Below, piece after piece: positions 38,101 to 41,384 of a stretch of DNA of 41,384 nt. Numbering within the stretch: the stretch's first letter is position 1; each line of letters begins with the position of its first letter. The position numbers and the translations under genes are program-made. Origin of the DNA: Claveliimonas acetigenes (GTDB lineage Bacteria > Bacillota > Clostridia > Lachnospirales > Lachnospiraceae); the NCBI RefSeq assembly GCF_025567385.1, contig NZ_JAOQJU010000031.1:1-41384 (forward strand), read 5' to 3'. A model generated the notes under the pieces. The model was not told where the DNA came from, did not search any database, and saw only the letters and a list, made by a program, of their open reading frames with translations.

Positions 38101-39859
38101 TGGATTATTCTTGGAGGCGGCAGACAAATTTCCGGATAAGGAGGCGCTGGTAACGTGCAGCAGGCGGATGACTTATCGGGAGATAAAAGAAGAGGCGTTT
38201 TACATTTCCGGGCAGTTGAAGAGCATGGGAATAAAAAAAGAAGAGACGGTAGCTGTATTTATGGAAAAAGGGTGGGAGCAGGTAGTTGCTGTTTATGGAA
38301 TCCTGTTTGCCGGAGCCGCATATCTTCCGATAGATATCCATAATCCGAGAGAACGAGTTGAAAAGATTCTCCGTGACAGTGGAACAAGAATCATTCTTGT
38401 GCAGAATCAGGCGTATGATCAGGATACCGAATGGCTGCACGAGTGGGATTGTATTTCTGTGTCTGGATTAAAAACCGATTCTGAATACAAAGCACAGGAG
38501 AATAAGGCGGGAGACCTTGCGTATGTAATCTATACGTCGGGAACAACCGGGATACCGAAAGGAGTAATGATTACTCACCATAATGCAGTGAATACAATAC
38601 TGGATATCAATGCACGCTATCAGATTACAGAACAGGATACGGCGTTTGGAATCTCCAATCTTCATTTTGACCTGTCTGTTTATGATGTTTTTGGCGTTTT
38701 AGGCGCAGGTGGGAAATTGGTTCTTCCGGATCAGGAATATGGAAAAGATCCAGCGCATTGGATTCACTGGTTGAATCATGAGAATATTACCGTATGGAAC
38801 AGCGTGCCAGCTTTTGTAGAAATGCTGGCAGAATATGAGGAATATCAAAGGCAGGTAACTTCACAATCGTTGCGGTTGGTAATGATGAGTGGCGACTGGG
38901 TTCCGGTTTCACTTCCGGGGAGAATCCGTAATCTGTTTCAGAATGTTGAGATTGTTGCACTTGGAGGAGCGACAGAAGGCAGTATTTGGTCCAATCATTT
39001 CGAGATCCCAGAGATTGTGCCGGAAGATTGGAAGAGTATTCCGTATGGGAAACCGCTTGCAAACCAGAAGTATTATGTTCTGGATCAGAATATGGAAGAT
39101 TGCCCTGACTGGGTACCGGGAACACTTTATATTGCCGGAGATGGCGTTGCACAGGGGTATTTAAACGATAATGAAAAAACAGAAGAAAAGTTTGTTGTTT
39201 TAGATAGAACTGGGGAACGATTGTATTGTACTGGAGATATGGGACGGTATTGGAATGAAGGTAATATTGAATTTCTTGGAAGATTGGATAATCAGGTAAA
39301 AATCAATGGATATCGGGTAGAATTGGGCGAAATTGAAGCTGCATTACGAAGGATTCAAGGTATAACTGAAGCGTTTGTTTTTTTTAAAAGGGATAATGCG
39401 ATAGAAGACATATGTGCTGTATTAGTAGAGGAAAAAAGGTATCGTGACCGGATAGACAAGTTTTATAAGGAAATGTTAAAAAAAGATCTTCCGATCTATA
39501 TGATTCCAACAGAATATATTAAAACGAATGCTATTCCGCTTAATTCAAATGGGAAAAAGGATATTCATAAAATTTTGATTGTTGCAGAAAAAAATAGAAA
39601 GCCTATTTTTAAAAAGAATAATAATTGTAAACAGCTTACTCAACTTCAGGAGCAATTACTCGCAATTTGGAGAGAAGTTTTAAAAATTGAAAATATTGAT
39701 ATAAATGATAACTTTTTTGAAATAGGTGGAAATTCGATACAGGCAATACAAATTACTAACCAAATGACGGAGAAAATAGGGTGTTTTATGGATATCGGCA
39801 AGTTATTTGAGTATCCGACTATCAGCAAAATCGAAAGATATATATTAGAGGAAACGTAA
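32189..39859 (+). CDS. NRPS: ArCP-Cy-A(Cys)-[MT/E-like]-PCP-Cy-A(Cys)-PCP
   Basis: A 2556-residue synthetase predicted to build aryl-thiazoline-thiazoline. Aryl carrier: residues 1-75, Ser33 in LELGLSSL. Cy1: about 95-530, motif A227xxxxD232xxS235 (usual first Asp is Ala). A1: about 550-1000 plus A10 near 1390-1405; SGSTGVPKG, FDLSVYDVFG, pocket code DLYNLSMIW(K), a cysteine code. A methyltransferase-like insert spans about 1000-1365, with degenerate SAM motif IIEIGTRDT (about 1187). PCP1: Ser1458 in LGGDSL. Cy2: about 1515-1945, D1648xxxxD1653xxS1656 intact. A2: from about 1970, code DLYNMSLIW(K), again cysteine. PCP2: Ser2516 in IGGNSI. No thioesterase or reductase domain. It looks like PchE and PchF fused, without TE. 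From about 39.36 kb the DNA turns AT-rich. AAGGAG precedes ATG 32189. Confidence 0.92.
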   Translation: MEYIEIKEQIKQKLPVARDFGDSENLLELGLSSLTIMRLVNQWRKQGVKVSFGSLMENPTFEGWWALIQRSMKKKAGKKRAQESKITPEKDMKQPFPLTDVQYAYWVGRDEEQYLGGIDCHAYLEFDGENIEPERLEKAWNVLQYHHPMLRACFLDDGTQKILDKPYCEKIKVHDFSRMSSEEAEAMAVSVRERLSHRKLKIEEGEVAGIELTLFPENKARLHVDMALLVADVQSLQILLRDLASAYRGENLPKESKGWNFASYLERQKQEEGEERKNAEKYWKNRLEHLPKGPDLPLAKRPQEVEKTVFNRRIVRIEKEEWDHLQMRAKKYQTTPAMVLLTAYATVLERWSRNHRFLINIPFFNRKTEQQGLEDVIADFTTLLLLEIDCEGNPTFAELLDRIQKQLHEDMKYTAYSGVQVQRDLAQMYGDASAVAPVVFACNLGTPLVNDTFRKELGQFSYMISQTPQVWNDFQSYEDENGVQLTWDSVDKLFPENMIPDMLECFENLLHELGKKDWNQRFDVLPEKRKREIEDTARTGVPERVECLHWAVMNHAEVCPEDIALIDAGSGRSVSYGKLKARATAVAAGISEKDIKGVPVALTLPRGIEQIEAALGILLSGNSYLPVSLSQPKDRRALIHEKTGVRYVVTNLELSEKLDWPEGTEILVMEGMEEGQENVRLPEVSPKDSAYIIMTSGSTGVPKGVEIAHESAWNTVQDINEKYHVTSADRALAVSAMDFDLSVYDVFGILGAGGTLVLLPEQERRNADYWLEQVLKYQITVWNSVPVLLDMLLIRAESMKQKLPIRAVMLSGDWIGMDLPQRVAAWTEDCQFVAMGGATEASIWSNYQNVTLPMPKNWKSIPYGKPLRYQAYRVVDEYGRDCPYWAEGELWIGGFGVAKGYRGDSALTGQKFITDQYGRWYRTGDLGRIWDDETIEFLGRKDHQVKIRGHRIELGEIEHAIQEFPGVAHAVVDTVSDGHGNKTLAAYIGAPLQEDSKVTTYLYGTDIFGGGWKELKDDVSNWQMQQERKTAYKNFLAYADQRCVQLMLETLIELGIFVSEKEVLSQKEIFEKGSITETQKNTVARWLEILKKEGILREEDGRLSRTGKEVAVPEKAGDTETYFKKLKPYLKHMVTGNEVPLDVFYQKEPALAPNMLLRRIPGCEETVERLVQGLRLLAEERRKEPLQIIEIGTRDTAITRQFLNALEDVSVAYTYADSSKYFLQEAEKELAGYERVEFEMLNLEEGMDKQQMSLHSYDVVISVNALHRNIDAADAVKKVAELLKPNGILLMTDLVVRTYLQELTAAFLENGFADIRDKRKEAGLVTPDCLLWRECLSEAGLGEDCAVTERYGRCICCSRQQASVLSYHNGALREYLSEKLPEYMVPQNYHFMEQLPTLSNGKINRKQLREDFKEETAVIRFSKATTETEEKLLDIWKQLFGYENIGIEDNYFSLGGDSLIATRLISEVQKTFGCKITISTIFENLTVKSLAKAIEQSEQKEDTLQIKPNLEEAYHPFPLTDVQYAYWLGRSGLYELGNVATHCYFELDADGLDTECAEAAWNLLIQRHGMMRVIIQPDGMQRILENTPQYHIDVTDIRQLEVTEKEKALDEKRAEMSHQVIQTDEWPLFDVRITKIEDQKHRIHISFDNIIFDGWSMFHLLNEWAEVYRNEKAEMPITLSFRDYVLGLEQIKSTSAYEKDKKYWEDRVETFADAPDLPLAKNESQITEQRFCRRSAKLSQKEWQSVKDAAGRLEVTPSVLLMSAYAETLRLWSSNKDFTLNLTQFDRKQLHPEVNNLVGDFTTLTLLEIKNAGNNFAERTKAIQKQLTEDLEHTAYGAVELERELKKKTGNMRGAIMPVVFTSGLGVEQWNEGKWLGKLNYNISQTPQVWLDHQVVEMDGCLCLFWDSVDELFYPGMLDEMFRAYTGLLHTLAVHPEIMQEKTASLVTAEISEKRRQANETAAEFEEKTLDGLFLEAADKFPDKEALVTCSRRMTYREIKEEAFYISGQLKSMGIKKEETVAVFMEKGWEQVVAVYGILFAGAAYLPIDIHNPRERVEKILRDSGTRIILVQNQAYDQDTEWLHEWDCISVSGLKTDSEYKAQENKAGDLAYVIYTSGTTGIPKGVMITHHNAVNTILDINARYQITEQDTAFGISNLHFDLSVYDVFGVLGAGGKLVLPDQEYGKDPAHWIHWLNHENITVWNSVPAFVEMLAEYEEYQRQVTSQSLRLVMMSGDWVPVSLPGRIRNLFQNVEIVALGGATEGSIWSNHFEIPEIVPEDWKSIPYGKPLANQKYYVLDQNMEDCPDWVPGTLYIAGDGVAQGYLNDNEKTEEKFVVLDRTGERLYCTGDMGRYWNEGNIEFLGRLDNQVKINGYRVELGEIEAALRRIQGITEAFVFFKRDNAIEDICAVLVEEKRYRDRIDKFYKEMLKKDLPIYMIPTEYIKTNAIPLNSNGKKDIHKILIVAEKNRKPIFKKNNNCKQLTQLQEQLLAIWREVLKIENIDINDNFFEIGGNSIQAIQITNQMTEKIGCFMDIGKLFEYPTISKIERYILEET

Positions 39860-41292
39860 TGAGTAAATACATATTTAATAATGATACCGATATTTTGGAG
39901 TTTTTGGAGCAACTTAGAGAGAATGGCATTCAAATTTGGGGAGAAGGGGAGAAAATTCGATACAGATCTAAAAACAGACAATTGGCACCGGAAACATTAA
40001 GGATTCTTAAAATGGCTAAAGGTCAAATTTTAGATTTCTTTCGAATGATCGAAAAAAATGTGATTCCATTAACATCAATACAAACAGCTTATGTTGTGGG
40101 ACAAACGGCTGGGTGTGAGTTGGGAAATATAAATGCGCATTATTACATCGAATATACAATAGAATCTTTGGATGTTGAACGACTTGAGCAAATGATAAAT
40201 CTGGTTATTTCTAAAAATGATGCATTACGGTTGATTGTAACACATGAGGGGAAAGCGAGTTTTTTAGATAATGTGCCATATTATTCTGTGCCAGTTTATT
40301 CATTATATGAAGGGAATGATAGAGAGCAAAAGCGGCTAGAGAGAAGTCATCATAGGTATAATTATTATAAATGGCCCATGTTCCATTTTTGCGTTGGGAA
40401 AACATCAGGAAAGACAAGTGTTTTACATGTAGATTTTGATTGTATTATTTTGGATGCATGGAGTGCAAAATTACTGTTGAACGAGATTTTCAGTTTGTAC
40501 TATGGAAAAGATGTTAAATTTCCACGAATCTCTTTTATGAATTACATGAGATTAAAAACAGATAAAGGAGATTTGGAAGCTGAAGAATACTGGAAAGAAA
40601 AAGTAAAAAATATGCCGAGCTTTCCCAAACTGAATTACCAGAAAAAATTTGCAGAAGTGCAGAATGTAAGATTTGATAGAATTGAATGTGATTTTTCTTT
40701 TATAGAAACACAACGATTATATCAGAAAATAAAAAACTATCATTTTACTCCTGCTGCAGTAATTTCTACAATTTTTATGAAAACACTGGCACAATATAGT
40801 GAAACTCCAGGACTTTCCATAAATGTAACATTGTTTAATAGACAGTTATTGCATGAAGATGTGAATGGGATACTGGGTGAATTTACTAACAATGCAGTAA
40901 TATCATACCAAGAAAAAACGGATTCTTTATTGGATGCTATTCGAGCAACTCAAGAACAGATGTGGCGGTTAGTTCAATATAGAAAATTTGAAGGAAGCAA
41001 TATATTAAAAATGCTTTCTTCAGGTAGAGCAGGAAAAGCGATTATGCCAGTAGTGTTTACTTGTATGCTGGAGGGGAATGTGTCTAAGGTAACAAAAAAA
41101 AGATATTCATTCAAAGAAGAATATGCGATAAGCCAAACACCGCAGGTGGTTTTAGATCACCATGTAAGAGATGATTTGGGATATTTGAAGATTTCATGGG
41201 ATTATATTATTGACATCTTTGATAAACAATATATTACTGATATTTTTGGCGCTTATGTAAATAATATAAAGAAATTTATGGAAAAATATTAG
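39859..41292 (+). CDS. Stand-alone heterocyclization (Cy) protein with TubC-type docking domain
   Basis: A 477-residue protein overlapping the synthetase stop by one base (TAATG), so it is translationally coupled. Residues 1-60 (DILEFLEQLRENGIQIWGEG, then RYRSKNRQLAPETL) match the TubC N-terminal docking domain that joins NRPS subunits. A Cy domain fills the rest: LTSIQTAYVVGQ, DFDCIILDAWS (intact DxxxxDxxS), then MPVVFTCML and ISQTPQVVLDHH. It ends at the normal C-terminal edge of a Cy domain, with no A or PCP domain after it. Either it is a free-standing Cy acting on PCP2 or on a later module, or a larger protein has been cut here. The codons are much more AT-rich than in the synthetase's first modules. 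Confidence 0.88.
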   Translation: MSKYIFNNDTDILEFLEQLRENGIQIWGEGEKIRYRSKNRQLAPETLRILKMAKGQILDFFRMIEKNVIPLTSIQTAYVVGQTAGCELGNINAHYYIEYTIESLDVERLEQMINLVISKNDALRLIVTHEGKASFLDNVPYYSVPVYSLYEGNDREQKRLERSHHRYNYYKWPMFHFCVGKTSGKTSVLHVDFDCIILDAWSAKLLLNEIFSLYYGKDVKFPRISFMNYMRLKTDKGDLEAEEYWKEKVKNMPSFPKLNYQKKFAEVQNVRFDRIECDFSFIETQRLYQKIKNYHFTPAAVISTIFMKTLAQYSETPGLSINVTLFNRQLLHEDVNGILGEFTNNAVISYQEKTDSLLDAIRATQEQMWRLVQYRKFEGSNILKMLSSGRAGKAIMPVVFTCMLEGNVSKVTKKRYSFKEEYAISQTPQVVLDHHVRDDLGYLKISWDYIIDIFDKQYITDIFGAYVNNIKKFMEKY

Positions 41293-41301
41293 GGAGAATA
41301 A

Positions 41302-41384
41302 ATGCATATTCCGCAAGAACTGCGCATCCGTTCCAGAGGAACGGAGCGCCATTCCGCTTCAAACTGAGCAAAGCTCAGCAGGTT
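41302..41384. repeat. Tandem hairpins at the window end
   Basis: GCGC-A-TCCGTTCC (41322-41334) pairs with GGAACGGAGCGC (41338-41349) around AGA, with one bulged A. CTGAGC (41364-41369) pairs with GCTCAG (41373-41378) around AAA. The second stem could extend past the window (CCGCTTCAAAC before it, GGTT after it). A 21-codon frame (ATG 41302 to TGA 41367, after GGGAGA) runs through this and is probably not a gene. It may be the edge of a repeat or small mobile element. Confidence 0.45.

Noticed and set aside
41302..41367. 21-residue ORF after the lone Cy gene
   Set aside because: It has a passable ribosome site but runs through a palindrome and resembles nothing; treated as repeat sequence.

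Overview
The window looks like part of a Firmicutes/Clostridia genome, most likely a gut Lachnospiraceae (Blautia/Dorea/Ruminococcus-like). The reasons are moderate-to-low GC, strong GGAGG ribosome sites, and a conjugative-element backbone of the Tn1549/CTn (CD1107/CD1108) type. Every gene I can support lies on the + strand. No integrase, relaxase, att site, tRNA, rRNA or CRISPR array is visible, so neither end of the element is seen.

Region 1 (1-25342) is ICE backbone. The window opens on the last 83 bases of a group II intron (domains V and VI) that interrupts a VirB4-type conjugation ATPase; only the 3' exon follows. Next come a DUF3789 micro-protein, a three-domain cell-wall hydrolase (3D + M23 + NlpC/P60), DUF4315, DUF4366/CD1107, a topoisomerase III, a 2098-residue sortase-anchored protein with about 14 Cna-B-like repeats, a 46-residue basic protein, DUF5688, a 2560-residue fused methyltransferase/SF2 helicase, and a YodL/DUF4316 protein. 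A TnpV-type gene with its own strong ribosome site lies wholly inside the helicase gene in another frame. Five of the gaps between genes each hold one hairpin of a different sequence.

Region 2 (25343-26100) is a junction. It holds the C-terminal remnant of a PIN-domain (VapC-like) toxin and a small XRE-type regulator.

Region 3 (26189-29077) is a complete-looking agr quorum-sensing locus in the order agrA, agrC, hairpin, agrD, agrB. agrC carries an in-frame TAA that removes the ATP-lid G-box, while the downstream codons stay in frame.

Region 4 (29161-41292) is a non-ribosomal peptide cluster. It holds a type II thioesterase, an Sfp-type phosphopantetheinyl transferase, an aryl-acid adenylating enzyme with salicylate-type pocket residues, and a 2556-residue synthetase (ArCP-Cy-A(Cys)-[MT/E-like]-PCP-Cy-A(Cys)-PCP). 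A separate Cy protein with a TubC-type docking domain follows. The layout resembles PchD/PchE/PchF and YbtE/HMWP2, and predicts a hydroxyphenyl-(bis)thiazoline metallophore or signal. No gene for making salicylate, no transporter and no integrated release domain are in view.

Inference: the agr locus sits directly upstream of the synthetase genes, so cell density may control the product. The pair looks like cargo next to, or carried on, the ICE. The last 90 bases contain hairpins rather than a recognisable next gene.
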